Position numbers and translations under genes: made by a program
Assembly (NCBI RefSeq): GCF_021147775.1
Contig: NZ_JAGTPK010000029.1
Span: forward strand, 1 to 64,000
Direction: 5' to 3'
Origin: Pseudomonas californiensis
GTDB taxonomy: Bacteria; Pseudomonadota; Gammaproteobacteria; Pseudomonadales; Pseudomonadaceae
Length of the DNA: 64,000 nucleotides
Part shown: piece after piece, positions 55,756 through 64,000 of the stretch
How positions within the stretch are numbered: the stretch's first letter is position 1
Layout of the letters: each line of letters begins with the position of its first letter
The notes under the pieces: generated by a model
Database searches by the model: none
Seen by the model: only the letters and a program-made list of their open reading frames with translations
What the model was told of the DNA's origin: nothing

Positions 55756-55765
55756 GGGGGGGGGG
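55756..55765 (+). repeat. Run of ten G in the prrF upstream region
   Basis: A homopolymer of ten G is followed by GTGGGGGG a few bases later, in the 200 bases between the prrF promoter and the pentapeptide gene. Such tracts mutate by slippage and are prone to sequencing error. No coding frame that it would switch is supported. Confidence 0.8.
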
Positions 55766-55844
55766 CAAGCGTGGGGGGCATGAAGCCGGATCGAACAGCA
55801 TCAGCCCTTCATGCATTGCGCATGCGGGCTGAAACCTTCTGAAT

Positions 55845-56189
55845 TTAACGGGTGCGATAGCGCAGGCGAGTGCCGAAATTCACCGACATCAGGATCTCGT
55901 CAGCTGACAGCTCAACCGGGAAAAACGCCCCGGAAATCTGCGCGTGCGCGATGCTGGCGCCTTCCATCGGCGTATTGCGCAAGTCCAGGCCTCGAAGATC
56001 GGCAGACCGGAAGTAGGCGTCTGTGAAATCAATACCTGTGGTGTCCAGCGCCCGCAGGTCCAGACCGCGAAAATCTCCACCGACCATATCGATCGTGCCG
56101 GTTTTCGGTTTCTCCTGGTTGAAGCCATCGACATCATCCTGCCGGAGCAGCATGTAAAGCGGTGAGTCGATCTGTTTGGGCTGGCTCAT
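55845..56189 (-). CDS. Pentapeptide-repeat protein
   Basis: The 114-residue product starts MSQPKQIDSPLYMLLRQDDVDGF at ATG 56189 and has no signal peptide. Residues 37-72 form about seven A(D/N)LXX-like repeats (FRGLDLRALDTTGIDFTDAYFRSADLRGLDL), enough for a short right-handed beta-helix. Function is unknown; much longer members mimic DNA and bind gyrase, but this one is too short to assume that. It lies upstream of PrrF and after the kinase-like gene. Confidence 0.8.
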   Translation of the reverse strand: MSQPKQIDSPLYMLLRQDDVDGFNQEKPKTGTIDMVGGDFRGLDLRALDTTGIDFTDAYFRSADLRGLDLRNTPMEGASIAHAQISGAFFPVELSADEILMSVNFGTRLRYRTR

Positions 56190-56285
56190 AAGGGCCTCGT
56201 GGTGTGCGTTGGAATTATGGCGCCAGTATATCGCCACCATTGTCGAGCCGTGAAGCATTACCTGCCCAACGGCTCGACGTTCGGT

Positions 56286-57824
56286 TCAGAGGCCGGGCAA
56301 GCGCTGACGAAGGTTATCGATCAGACTGTCCAGATCGCTGCTTTGGTTGGTTGCGACGTGCTTGCTGCGCAGGATTTCATCGCCAGTGAGCGGCTCGCGG
56401 TTGGCCTGCTGGTCTTTGATGACGTCCAACGTCGCATCCGACGGATCGTTGTTCTGCGCCTGGCGCTGTTCCAGCCAGCCCGCAATGACGGCTTCCGGTG
56501 CTTCGCAATCGAGGATCAGGAAAGGCACACCTGTGGTCTCCGCGACTTTTGCAGCGGCTTCGCGCTGTTGGTGTTTCAGGTATGTGGCGTCGATTACCAC
56601 TGAGAAACCGGCCCGTAATGTCTTGCCAGCCAACTCATGCAACCGTGCGTAAGTTGCGCTGCTGGCCTGCTCGCCATACAGGGCGTCGCCCTCACCGGCG
56701 AAAAGGCGTTTGCGCTCGATATCCGAACGCAGACGAATCGCACCCAACGCCTCTACAAGGCGCATGGCTACGTGACTTTTGCCAACTGCCGATACGCCAT
56801 GCGTGATCACCAGAAAGCTTGACGGGATGGCGCTGTAGCTTTCGGCCAGATTGGCGTAATTACGGTACTGACGCAGCGTGGCTGCGCGCTGAACGCCGTC
56901 GGCGTCAGCGGGCTGGCTGAAGAGTGCCACTTTGGCACGCACCATCGCCCGATAGGCTTTGTAAAAGTTGAGCAGTTCCAGACCTTCGTAGTCGCCGGTC
57001 AGCTCCAGGTATTGGCTGACGAGACGGCGTGACAGCGACTTCAGGCCGCGATCTTCCAGGTCCATGGCCAGAAAACCGATGTCGGCATAGACGTCGGTCT
57101 TGCGAAACGGTTCGTTGAATTCGATGCAGTCAAACAACACGACCTTGCCGTCGATCAGGGTGGCGTTGCCCAGGTGGATGTCGCCATGGCATTCACGGAT
57201 GAAGCCTTGCGCCTTGCGCTGAGCGAGCAGCGGTTTCAGGCGCTCGAAGCTAGACTCGGCCCAGGCCTGTAGTGCGTCCAGCTGAGTCAGGTCGGTTTTT
57301 TCGCTGATGAGCGGGCGAATCTGCTCGAAGTTCTGCAGAACTGGCGCCATCACGCTGTCCGGTGAGCCGAGTTCAGTCTCGTCAGTCACTCGCGGAGCGC
57401 CGAGATGGAAGTGGGCAATCTGCGTCGACAGCTCGTCTATATGCCCGGTGGTAAGTTCGCCATTGGCCTGTAGCGTACTGAGCAAACCGCTTTGCGGGAA
57501 CTGGCGCATCTTCAGTGCGTATTCGATCACATCACCGCTGCCGCCCAACTGCGGCGCATCAACTGAGCCCGTCACCGGGATGACTTCCAGATACAGGTCA
57601 TCGGTCAAACGCTGGTTGAGGCGCAGCTCTTCTTGGCAAAAGTGCTCGCGCAGCGCCAGTGTCGTGAAATCGAGAAAGCCGAAATTGACAGGTTTTTTGA
57701 ATTTATAGACGTAAGGGCCGGTGAGCAGGACCCACGAAATGTGCGTTTCGATAACCTGAAACTGTTCAACCGGATGGGGGAAGAGGGCAGGGTTCTGCAG
57801 GGCTGCAATCAAAGACTGGCTCAC
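56286..57824 (-). CDS. Two-domain protein: aminoglycoside-phosphotransferase-like plus P-loop kinase
   Basis: The 512-residue product (GTG 57824, MSQSLIAALQNPALFPHPVEQFQVIETH) joins two kinase-like parts. Residues 1-330 resemble aminoglycoside phosphotransferases and protein kinases, with FIRECHGDIHLGNATLIDG as the catalytic loop and VVLFDCIEFNE as the metal-binding motif. Residues 340-512 form a P-loop domain with GVSAVGKSHVAMRLVEALG and a later DCEAPEAV region, similar to zeta-toxin or gluconate kinases. An alternative ATG is at 57875. Substrate unknown. It is divergent from mrcB with under 140 bases between. Confidence 0.8.
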   Translation of the reverse strand: MSQSLIAALQNPALFPHPVEQFQVIETHISWVLLTGPYVYKFKKPVNFGFLDFTTLALREHFCQEELRLNQRLTDDLYLEVIPVTGSVDAPQLGGSGDVIEYALKMRQFPQSGLLSTLQANGELTTGHIDELSTQIAHFHLGAPRVTDETELGSPDSVMAPVLQNFEQIRPLISEKTDLTQLDALQAWAESSFERLKPLLAQRKAQGFIRECHGDIHLGNATLIDGKVVLFDCIEFNEPFRKTDVYADIGFLAMDLEDRGLKSLSRRLVSQYLELTGDYEGLELLNFYKAYRAMVRAKVALFSQPADADGVQRAATLRQYRNYANLAESYSAIPSSFLVITHGVSAVGKSHVAMRLVEALGAIRLRSDIERKRLFAGEGDALYGEQASSATYARLHELAGKTLRAGFSVVIDATYLKHQQREAAAKVAETTGVPFLILDCEAPEAVIAGWLEQRQAQNNDPSDATLDVIKDQQANREPLTGDEILRSKHVATNQSSDLDSLIDNLRQRLPGL

Positions 57825-57955
57825 GGACGATCCTTCAAGAATGGATTCGGGAATGTAATTGCTTGATGACGCCATTATGGCCGCTTGGCGCAAGGCTGCA
57901 AACCGTCGACTCGGGCGTCTGTTGAAGCCATGCAAAGTGCGTATAATCCGCGCCC

Positions 57956-60277
57956 ATGACTCGATCCCGCACCTCTCGTCCCTCAAAAAAACAACCCTCC
58001 AGCAACCTGCGCAAGTGGCTGGGCTGGGTGTTGAAGCTCAGTATCGTCGGCGTGGTTATCCTCGCAGGCGTGGCTATCTACCTCGACGCCATCGTCCAGG
58101 AGAAGTTTTCGGGCAAGCGCTGGACCATCCCGGCAAAGGTCTATGCGCGGCCGCTGGAGCTGTTCGTCGGCCAGAAACTGACTCGCGATGACTTTCTCAT
58201 CGAGCTTGATGCTCTGGGCTATCGTCGCGAAAGCGTTGCCAATGGCCCCGGCGCTGCTGCGGTCAACGGCAACACAGTTGATCTGAACACCCGTGGTTTT
58301 CAATTCTACGAAGGCACCGACGCAGCGCAGCAGGTACGCGTGCGCTTTTCCGGCGACTATGTGGCGGACCTTTCGTCTGGCAACGGCGCCAAGCTCGCTG
58401 TTGCGCGGCTTGAGCCGCTGCTGATCGGTGGTTTGTACCCCAAGAACCTGGAAGACCGGATCCTGATCAAGCTCGATCAGGCCCCGCCGTATCTGCTCGA
58501 TGGGCTGGTGGCGGTCGAGGACCGGGATTTCTATCATCACTTTGGCGTATCGCCCAAGTCCATTGCTCGCGCGATCTGGGTCAACACGTCACAAGGGCAA
58601 ATGCGTCAGGGCGGCAGTACGTTGACTCAGCAGTTGGTCAAAAACTTCTACCTGACCAACGAGCGCAGCCTCACGCGCAAACTGACTGAAGCCATGATGG
58701 CGGTGTTGCTGGAGATTCATTACAGCAAACAGGAAATCCTCAAGGCTTACCTCAACGAAGTATTCGTCGGTCAGGACGGCCAGCGCGCTGTTCACGGCTT
58801 TGGTCTGGCCAGCCAGTACTTCTTCAGTCAGCCTTTGTCGGAATTGAAGATTCATCAGGTGGCGATGCTGGTCGGGCTGGTCAAGGGGCCGTCCTATTAC
58901 AACCCTCGTCGTAACCCTGAGCGCGCACTTGAACGTCGTAATCTGGTGCTCGACCTGTTCGAACAGCAAGGTGTTGCCACCGCTGAAGTGGTGGCAGCGG
59001 CAAAGAAACTGCCGCTGGGCGTGACCAGGACCGGTACGCTCGCTGACAGCTCGTTCCCTGGCTTCCTTGACCTGGTCAAACGTCAGCTGCGCGAAGACTA
59101 TCGCGACGAAGACTTGACCGAAGAAGGCTTGCGGATCTTCACCAGCTTCGACCCGATTCTGCAGATGAAGGCCCAGGCCGCCATGGACGACACGTTCAAG
59201 CGTCTGGCCGGGCGCAAGGGTTCTGATGATGTGGAAGCGGCCATGGTCGTGACCAACCCGGAAACCGGCGAGGTTCAAGCGCTGCTGGGTGGCCGTCAGG
59301 CTGGCTTCTCGGGCTTCAACCGCGCCATTGATGCGGTCCGGCCGATTGGCTCGCTGGTCAAACCTGCTATCTACCTGACGGCACTGGAGCGTCCCAGCCA
59401 GTACACCCTGACCAGTTGGATCGCCGATGAGCTTTTCCAGGTCAAGGGCGCTGATGGCCAGATCTGGAAACCGCAGAACTACGACCGCAAGTCCCATGGC
59501 AATATTTTCCTTTATCAGGGTCTGGCGCACTCCTACAACCTTTCTACTGCCAAGCTGGGCCTCGAGCTGGGGATTCCAAACGTCTTCAAGACGCTTGCAA
59601 AACTCGGTGTGACTCGTGAGTGGCCAGAGTATCCGTCCATGCTGCTGGGTGCGGGCGGTTTGAGCCCGATGGAAGTCGCCACGATGTACCAAACCATTGC
59701 CAGCGGCGGGTTCAATACCCCCATGCGTGGTATCCGAAGTGTACTGACCGCCGAGGGCGAACCGCTCAAGCGTTACCCTTTCCAGATCGAGCAGCGCTTC
59801 GATCCAGGCGCCATTTATCTGGTACAGAATGCAATGCAACGGGTCATGCGTGAAGGCACGGCAAAGTCGGTCTACAACGTACTGCCGAGCTCCTTGAATC
59901 TGGCGGGCAAGACCGGCACCAGTAACGACTCGCGTGACAGTTGGTTTGCCGGTTTCAGTCAGGACGTCCTGGCGGTTGTCTGGATGGGCCGCGACGATAA
60001 CGGCAAGACCCCGTTTACGGGCGCCAGTGGTGCCTTGCAGGTGTGGACCAGTTTCATGCGCAAGGCCGACCCGTTGCCGTTGGACATGGCCATGCCGGAC
60101 AACGTCGTTCAAGCCTGGGTGAATTCCCAGACCGGGCAGGGTTCTGATGCCAGCTGCCCGAATGCAGTACAGATGCCGTATATTCGCGGCAGTGAACCTC
60201 AGCCCGGCGCCACCTGCGGCGGCGCTCCAGCACCGGCTACCGAGGTGATGGACTGGGTGAAGGGTTGGTTGAACTAG
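57956..60277 (+). CDS. mrcB: Penicillin-binding protein 1B
   Basis: PBP1B is a bifunctional peptidoglycan glycosyltransferase and transpeptidase. The 773-residue protein has a basic cytoplasmic tail, one membrane helix (about residues 23-45), a UB2H-like domain, the glycosyltransferase with catalytic Glu in VEDRDFYHHFG, and the transpeptidase with active-site Ser in RPIGSLVKPAIYL, SYN and KTGTSNDSRDSWFAGF. It is followed by a lipoprotein gene with the position of LpoP, its activator. Confidence 0.96.
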   Translation: MTRSRTSRPSKKQPSSNLRKWLGWVLKLSIVGVVILAGVAIYLDAIVQEKFSGKRWTIPAKVYARPLELFVGQKLTRDDFLIELDALGYRRESVANGPGAAAVNGNTVDLNTRGFQFYEGTDAAQQVRVRFSGDYVADLSSGNGAKLAVARLEPLLIGGLYPKNLEDRILIKLDQAPPYLLDGLVAVEDRDFYHHFGVSPKSIARAIWVNTSQGQMRQGGSTLTQQLVKNFYLTNERSLTRKLTEAMMAVLLEIHYSKQEILKAYLNEVFVGQDGQRAVHGFGLASQYFFSQPLSELKIHQVAMLVGLVKGPSYYNPRRNPERALERRNLVLDLFEQQGVATAEVVAAAKKLPLGVTRTGTLADSSFPGFLDLVKRQLREDYRDEDLTEEGLRIFTSFDPILQMKAQAAMDDTFKRLAGRKGSDDVEAAMVVTNPETGEVQALLGGRQAGFSGFNRAIDAVRPIGSLVKPAIYLTALERPSQYTLTSWIADELFQVKGADGQIWKPQNYDRKSHGNIFLYQGLAHSYNLSTAKLGLELGIPNVFKTLAKLGVTREWPEYPSMLLGAGGLSPMEVATMYQTIASGGFNTPMRGIRSVLTAEGEPLKRYPFQIEQRFDPGAIYLVQNAMQRVMREGTAKSVYNVLPSSLNLAGKTGTSNDSRDSWFAGFSQDVLAVVWMGRDDNGKTPFTGASGALQVWTSFMRKADPLPLDMAMPDNVVQAWVNSQTGQGSDASCPNAVQMPYIRGSEPQPGATCGGAPAPATEVMDWVKGWLN

Positions 60278-60293
60278 GCAATGAGGGTTTGAA

Positions 60294-61034
60294 GTGAATA
60301 AATGGTGGATTCCAGCTTTAACGGCTCTGGCGTTGCTCAACGGCTGTGCCAGCGTGCAACAGGGCTCGATTCCGGTCGTGGATTCGGGCTCCAAAGTGTC
60401 CAATAGCGAACGGGCTTCGGCATCGCGCAACGGCACCTACAGGACCAATACCGTCCAGACCCAGCAACCGCAAGCCGTACCGCAGGATTCGGGTGTGGTG
60501 GTCATGGTTCCGGGTGCAGGTGGCAATGGCGGCGGTCAGAGTTTTTCGGCACCAGCCAGCCAGGCACCTTTCAGCGTCGACGCGCCGCCCATCGACACCT
60601 CGCCGGTAAACCAGGCGCCGATGAACTCGGCGCCGGCCAACACGACCTACAACATGCCAGCTGCCTCGGCCCCGACCGGTATTCCGTCCAGTGGCGGTGG
60701 TCTGTCTGAGGACGAGCAGCTGGATGGCCCGGTACTCGCATTGCTCACTACGGCGCAGCAACAGCAGAGCGGTGGTGACCTCAATGGTGCATCGTCCAGC
60801 CTTGAGCGCGCTCAGCGTGTAGCGCCGCGCGAGCCGCAAGTGCTCTATCGTCTGGCGCAGGTGCGTCTGGCTCAGGGCGACGCCGCCCAGGCTGAGCAAC
60901 TCGCTCGTCGCGGTCTGACTTACGCAAATGGTCGTGCAAGTCTTCAGGCAAGTCTCTGGGAGTTGATTGCTCAGTCCCGTGAGAAGCAGGGTGACTCTGC
61001 GGGCGCTGCCCTGGCTCGTCAGAAGGCACGTTGA
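60294..61034 (+). CDS. lpoP: TPR lipoprotein, probable PBP1B activator LpoP
   Basis: The 246-residue product starts at GTG 60294 (MNKWWIPALTALALLNGCAS) and has a lipobox LNGC with Cys near residue 18. A long disordered Pro/Ser/Ala/Gln-rich linker (about 40-150) could span the peptidoglycan. Two TPR-like repeats follow (about 160-246, PREPQVLYRLAQVRLAQGDAAQAEQLARRGL). In Pseudomonas, LpoP activates PBP1B from the outer membrane and is encoded next to mrcB, which fits the 16-base gap here. LpoP identity is inferred from architecture and position. Confidence 0.82.
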   Translation: MNKWWIPALTALALLNGCASVQQGSIPVVDSGSKVSNSERASASRNGTYRTNTVQTQQPQAVPQDSGVVVMVPGAGGNGGGQSFSAPASQAPFSVDAPPIDTSPVNQAPMNSAPANTTYNMPAASAPTGIPSSGGGLSEDEQLDGPVLALLTTAQQQQSGGDLNGASSSLERAQRVAPREPQVLYRLAQVRLAQGDAAQAEQLARRGLTYANGRASLQASLWELIAQSREKQGDSAGAALARQKAR

Positions 61035-61363
61035 TGGACAAGCGCCTGCCAGAAATAGCCGAGCAGTTGCTATTGATCGAGCGTGAGTTGCGTGCGCTGG
61101 GCTGGTGGGATACCACGCCGCCCGGCGAACAGGCGCTGTCCAGTCAGGAGCCGTTCTGTGTCGACTCGCTGGAGTTCGAACAGTGGCTGCAGTGGATTTT
61201 CCTGCCTCGCATGAAAATCATTCTGGAGCGCGACCTGCCATTGCCCAATGCCTCAGGCATCGTGGAAATGGCAGAGATGGTCTATTCAGGTCGGCGAAAC
61301 GAAGCCAGGTTGCTGCAAAAGCACCTGGCCCGGTTCGACCAGTTGATCGTCAACGCAGACTGA
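61034..61363 (+). CDS. YqcC-family protein (DUF446)
   Basis: The 109-residue protein is a small helical cytoplasmic protein of the YqcC type, with LLLIERELRALGWWDTTPP and the conserved FCVDSLEFEQWLQWIFLPRMK. Function is unknown in the family. Its ATG overlaps the lipoprotein stop by one base (TGATG), so it is translationally coupled to lpoP and belongs to the mrcB-lpoP operon. Confidence 0.85.
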   Translation: MDKRLPEIAEQLLLIERELRALGWWDTTPPGEQALSSQEPFCVDSLEFEQWLQWIFLPRMKIILERDLPLPNASGIVEMAEMVYSGRRNEARLLQKHLARFDQLIVNAD

Positions 61364-61372
61364 GACGATGGC

Positions 61373-61804
61373 TTAACGGCAAAACTCGGTAATAGCGCGT
61401 TCAGTCTCTTCGATGCGCGTCTTGCGATTCTCATCCGTAAGGCGCCTCGTTTCACCTTCTACCTGTTCGCGGACCCTCGGATTGAGCTGCAATTGCGCGA
61501 GATTGGTGCGCAGGGTCTGACAGTTCTTTGCCCGGTTCGCCTCATCCGCCTTTACCTGCTCCCTGACTTTTCTATCGATGTCGCGCTGCTGCGCGTCGCC
61601 GGTCGCTGCGGGTTCAACTGGCGAGGCAGGGGTCGAGCCCACAGGCTGTTTCTGCATGTTGATCTGCTGCGACTGCTTGTCGGCCGGCGGCTGGGCATCA
61701 AAATGGGTGACGCCCTGAGCATCTACCCATTTGTAGACGGTGGCCGCTTGAGCGGTCGCGCTTGCTGTCATCGCCAGTGCGGCTGCAAAAATCATCCAAT
61801 GCAT
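61373..61804 (-). CDS. Secreted DUF4124 protein
   Basis: The 143-residue product has a signal peptide cleaved about AQA (residue 20) and then the DUF4124 signature TVYKWVDAQGVTHFDAQPP. The rest is a charged, Gln/Arg-rich helical region ending with a Cys (ITEFCR) and another in NCQTLR, possibly a disulfide. Function unknown; such proteins are common periplasmic proteins of unknown role. It is convergent with the YqcC gene and alone on its strand. Confidence 0.8.
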   Translation of the reverse strand: MHWMIFAAALAMTASATAQAATVYKWVDAQGVTHFDAQPPADKQSQQINMQKQPVGSTPASPVEPAATGDAQQRDIDRKVREQVKADEANRAKNCQTLRTNLAQLQLNPRVREQVEGETRRLTDENRKTRIEETERAITEFCR

Positions 61805-62202
61805 GGTGTTTCCCTGAAAGGTCTGTGCACCCGGAAATTACCATAACGATGCCTTTCAGTCCGAAACAGTGCAGTTTCAGCAGCTTGGTCACAAGAAAGC
61901 GCAACGATGACTTGACTTGAGGAGGGCGAATCACAACAATCCAAAGTTCGCTGTAGAAGGACTGCCAGAAGCAGGCCATCTCGGTAGATCATGAGGCGCA
62001 CACCCGCGCCGACCTGTAACACCCGCAACGCGTTACCTCGCGCTGGGTGGGAATGTTCCGCAACACTCAGGGACATCCCAATACTTGCTCAGTCAGTGCT
62101 GACGTAGTCGGCGACCACCGTCGCTCATGCTCTGCTTGGCAGTAAACCTATTAAGACCCGTCCCGGAGTGGACGGTATTCTGGCGTTTTAGAGGTGAACA
62201 AC
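61805..62202. other. Upstream region of ilvI; an open frame of unknown status
   Basis: No recognised gene is supported. The minus strand is open from 62076 to 61792 (94 codons, LSVAEHSHPARGNALRVL at its start) but overlaps the DUF4124 start and has no family I recognise. Near ilvI, CCGTCC and GGACGG (about 62159-62176) form a hairpin about 25 bases upstream of the start, which could affect expression of the ilvIH message. A promoter was not resolved. Confidence 0.4.
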
Positions 62203-63927
62203 GTGGAGCTTTTATCTGGCGCTGAAATGGTCGTCCGCTTTTTGCGTGACGAAGGCGTTGAGCATATCTACGGGTACCCCGGTGGTGCTCTCCTGCATGT
62301 CTACGATGCCCTGTTCAAAGAACCGGCCGTCAGCCACATCCTTGTCCGTCACGAACAGGCCGCCACGCACATGGCTGATGGTTATGCTCGTGCAACCGGT
62401 AAAGCGGGTGTTGTGCTGGTTACCTCCGGGCCTGGCGCAACCAACGCAATTACCGGTATCGCGACCGCCTATATGGACTCGATCCCGATGGTGGTTCTGT
62501 CCGGTCAGGTAGCGAGCACGCTGGTGGGTACGGATGCTTTCCAGGAGACCGACATGATCGGTATCTCCCGCCCGATCGTGAAGCACAGCTTCATGATCAA
62601 GCATCCGTCGGAAATCCCGGAAGTCCTGAAAAAAGCGTTCTATCTGGCGCAGTCCGGCCGTCCCGGTCCTGTCGTTGTCGATATCCCGAAAGACATGACC
62701 AACCCGGCCGAAAAATTCGAATACGTCTTCCCCAAGAAAGCCAAGCTGCGCTCTTACAGCCCGGCGGTTCGTGGCCATTCCGGCCAGATCCGTAAAGCTG
62801 TCGAAATGTTGCTGGCTGCCAAGCGTCCGATCATTTATGCCGGTGGCGGCGTGATCATGGGCAACGGCTCTGCACAATTGACCGAGCTGGCTCAATTGCT
62901 CAACGCGCCGGTGACCAACACGTTGATGGGTCTGGGTTGCTACCCGGGCACTGATCGTCAGTTCGTCGGCATGCTGGGGATGCACGGCAGCTACACCGCC
63001 AACCTGGCGATGCACCACACTGATGTCATCCTGGCTGTCGGTGCCCGTTTCGATGACCGCGTGATCAACGGTGCGAGCAAGTTCTGCCCGAACGCCAAGA
63101 TCATTCACATCGACATCGATCCAGCTTCGATCTCCAAGACCATCAAGGCCGACGTGCCTATTGTTGGCCCGGTCGAAAGCGTATTGACCGAAATGGTTGC
63201 GACGCTCAAGGACATCGGCGAAACACCTGACAAGGCAGCCGTTTCCGCCTGGTGGAAGCAGATTGACGAATGGCGTGCCGGCGGTGATCTGTTCCCCTAC
63301 AACCGTGGCGATGGTTCTGTCATCAAACCGCAGGCTGTGATCGAGACTCTGTGTGAAGTCACCAAAGGCGATGCCTACGTGACCTCCGATGTGGGGCAGC
63401 ACCAGATGTTCGCGGCGCAGTACTACCGCTTCAACAAGCCGAACCGCTGGATCAACTCGGGCGGTCTGGGCACCATGGGCTTCGGTTTTCCGGCTGCGAT
63501 GGGCGTCAAACTGAGCTTCCCTGACGAGCACGTTGCGTGCGTGACGGGTGAAGGCAGCATCCAGATGAACATCCAGGAGCTGTCGACCTGCCTGCAATAT
63601 GGCCTGCCGGTGAAGATCATCCTGCTCAACAATGGCGTGCTGGGTATGGTTCGCCAGTGGCAGGACATGAGCTACGGCGCCCGTCACTCACATTCCTATA
63701 TGGAATCGCTGCCCGACTTCGTGAAGCTGGTTGAAGCGTATGGCCATGTCGGTATGCGCATCACCGATATGAAAGACCTGAAGCCCAGGATGGAAGAGGC
63801 CTTTGCCATGACGGATCGGCTCGTGTTCCTCGATATTCAGGTTGATGTTGCCGAGCACGTCTACCCGATGCAGATCAAGGACGGCTCCATGCGCGATATG
63901 TGGTTGAGCAAGACGGAGCGGACATAA
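62203..63927 (+). CDS. ilvI: Acetolactate synthase large subunit IlvI
   Basis: IlvI makes acetolactate or acetohydroxybutyrate, the first common step to valine, leucine and isoleucine. The 574-residue protein starts at GTG 62203 (MELLSGAEMVVRFLRDEGVEH) with GAGG eight bases upstream; a GTG three codons earlier is less well placed. The ThDP catalytic Glu lies in VRHEQAATHMADGYARATG. The ThDP/metal motif is VTGEGSIQMNIQELSTCLQYGLPVKIILLNN. It precedes the regulatory subunit ilvH by 2 bases. Confidence 0.97.
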   Translation: MELLSGAEMVVRFLRDEGVEHIYGYPGGALLHVYDALFKEPAVSHILVRHEQAATHMADGYARATGKAGVVLVTSGPGATNAITGIATAYMDSIPMVVLSGQVASTLVGTDAFQETDMIGISRPIVKHSFMIKHPSEIPEVLKKAFYLAQSGRPGPVVVDIPKDMTNPAEKFEYVFPKKAKLRSYSPAVRGHSGQIRKAVEMLLAAKRPIIYAGGGVIMGNGSAQLTELAQLLNAPVTNTLMGLGCYPGTDRQFVGMLGMHGSYTANLAMHHTDVILAVGARFDDRVINGASKFCPNAKIIHIDIDPASISKTIKADVPIVGPVESVLTEMVATLKDIGETPDKAAVSAWWKQIDEWRAGGDLFPYNRGDGSVIKPQAVIETLCEVTKGDAYVTSDVGQHQMFAAQYYRFNKPNRWINSGGLGTMGFGFPAAMGVKLSFPDEHVACVTGEGSIQMNIQELSTCLQYGLPVKIILLNNGVLGMVRQWQDMSYGARHSHSYMESLPDFVKLVEAYGHVGMRITDMKDLKPRMEEAFAMTDRLVFLDIQVDVAEHVYPMQIKDGSMRDMWLSKTERT

Positions 63928-63929
63928 TC

Positions 63930-64000
63930 ATGCGGCACATCATTTCCCTACTGCTGGAAAACGAACCGGGCGCGTTGTCTCGTGTCGTCGGGCTGTTTTC
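63930..64000 (+). CDS. ilvH: Acetolactate synthase small subunit IlvH, start only
   Basis: The first 23 complete codons (MRHIISLLLENEPGALSRVVG...) match the N-terminal ACT domain of IlvH, which confers valine feedback inhibition on IlvI. The gene begins two bases after the ilvI stop codon and is cut by the window edge. Confidence 0.93.
   Translation, partial: MRHIISLLLENEPGALSRVVGLF

Noticed and set aside
55603..55842. Plus-strand 79-codon frame upstream of the pentapeptide gene
   Set aside because: It begins in the Fur box and promoter of prrF, runs through the ten-G tract and resembles no family.
61792..62076. Minus-strand 94-codon frame upstream of the DUF4124 gene
   Set aside because: It overlaps the DUF4124 start by a few bases in another frame, and I know no family match; kept only as a remark in the intergenic entry.

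Overview
The window is chromosomal DNA of a fluorescent Pseudomonas, most likely of the P. syringae group. I infer this from near-identical matches, from memory, to Pseudomonas Fur, CarAB, FtsH, CbrAB and DksA, from the Pseudomonas-specific small RNAs CrcZ and PrrF, and from the gene order, which largely follows the P. aeruginosa bamE-to-ilvIH region. Almost all of it is conserved core genome. The only clear mobile DNA is the end of an insertion sequence at the left edge. No CRISPR array, prophage, toxin cluster or biosynthetic island is visible.

Layout. 1-8045: insertion-sequence end, bamE, fur, recN (with a LexA-box-like site), the heat-shock operon grpE-dnaK-dnaJ behind a sigma-32-like promoter, and dapB. 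8046-13295: carA, carB and greA, with strongly structured RNA before carA and between carA and carB. 13459-20043: yhbY, divergent from rlmE, ftsH, folP, glmM, tpiA and secG (RNA maturation, membrane proteolysis, folate, cell-wall precursor, glycolysis, secretion). 20090-29291: tRNA-Leu(GAG), initiator tRNA, then rimP-nusA-infB-rbfA-truB-rpsO-pnp, the classic translation and RNA-decay cluster, with hairpins between several genes. 29535-40610: a BON-domain periplasmic protein, then a minus-strand run of DUF2845, DUF748, a methyltransferase, thiolase, an MpaB-type protein, acs and pgi. 40797-45047: panD, panC, panB, folK and pcnB on the minus strand; panD carries an in-frame TAA at codon 22. 45110-51810: the carbon/nitrogen control locus, with sRNA CrcZ, cbrB, cbrA and the small overlapping gene cbrX, then gluQ and dksA. 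52164-64000: an aminotransferase, sfsA, a Rieske protein, deoC, the iron-responsive sRNA PrrF, a pentapeptide protein, a two-domain kinase-like protein, mrcB with an LpoP-like lipoprotein, a YqcC protein, a DUF4124 protein, ilvI and the start of ilvH.

How the parts connect. Fur (769-1176) is expected to repress PrrF (55491-55602), whose promoter is covered by a Fur box, so the window holds both ends of an iron regulatory link. CbrA/CbrB is expected to activate CrcZ, which lies just downstream behind a sigma-54 promoter and carries six A-rich motifs of the kind that titrate Hfq/Crc. PBP1B (mrcB) sits beside its probable lipoprotein activator.

The observation that most deserves checking is the broken panD: the rest of its frame is intact, so it is either a recent loss of aspartate decarboxylase, predicting beta-alanine dependence unless another source exists, or a sequence error. 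Start codons were chosen by alignment to remembered family members and by ribosome-binding sites; several use GTG or TTG.
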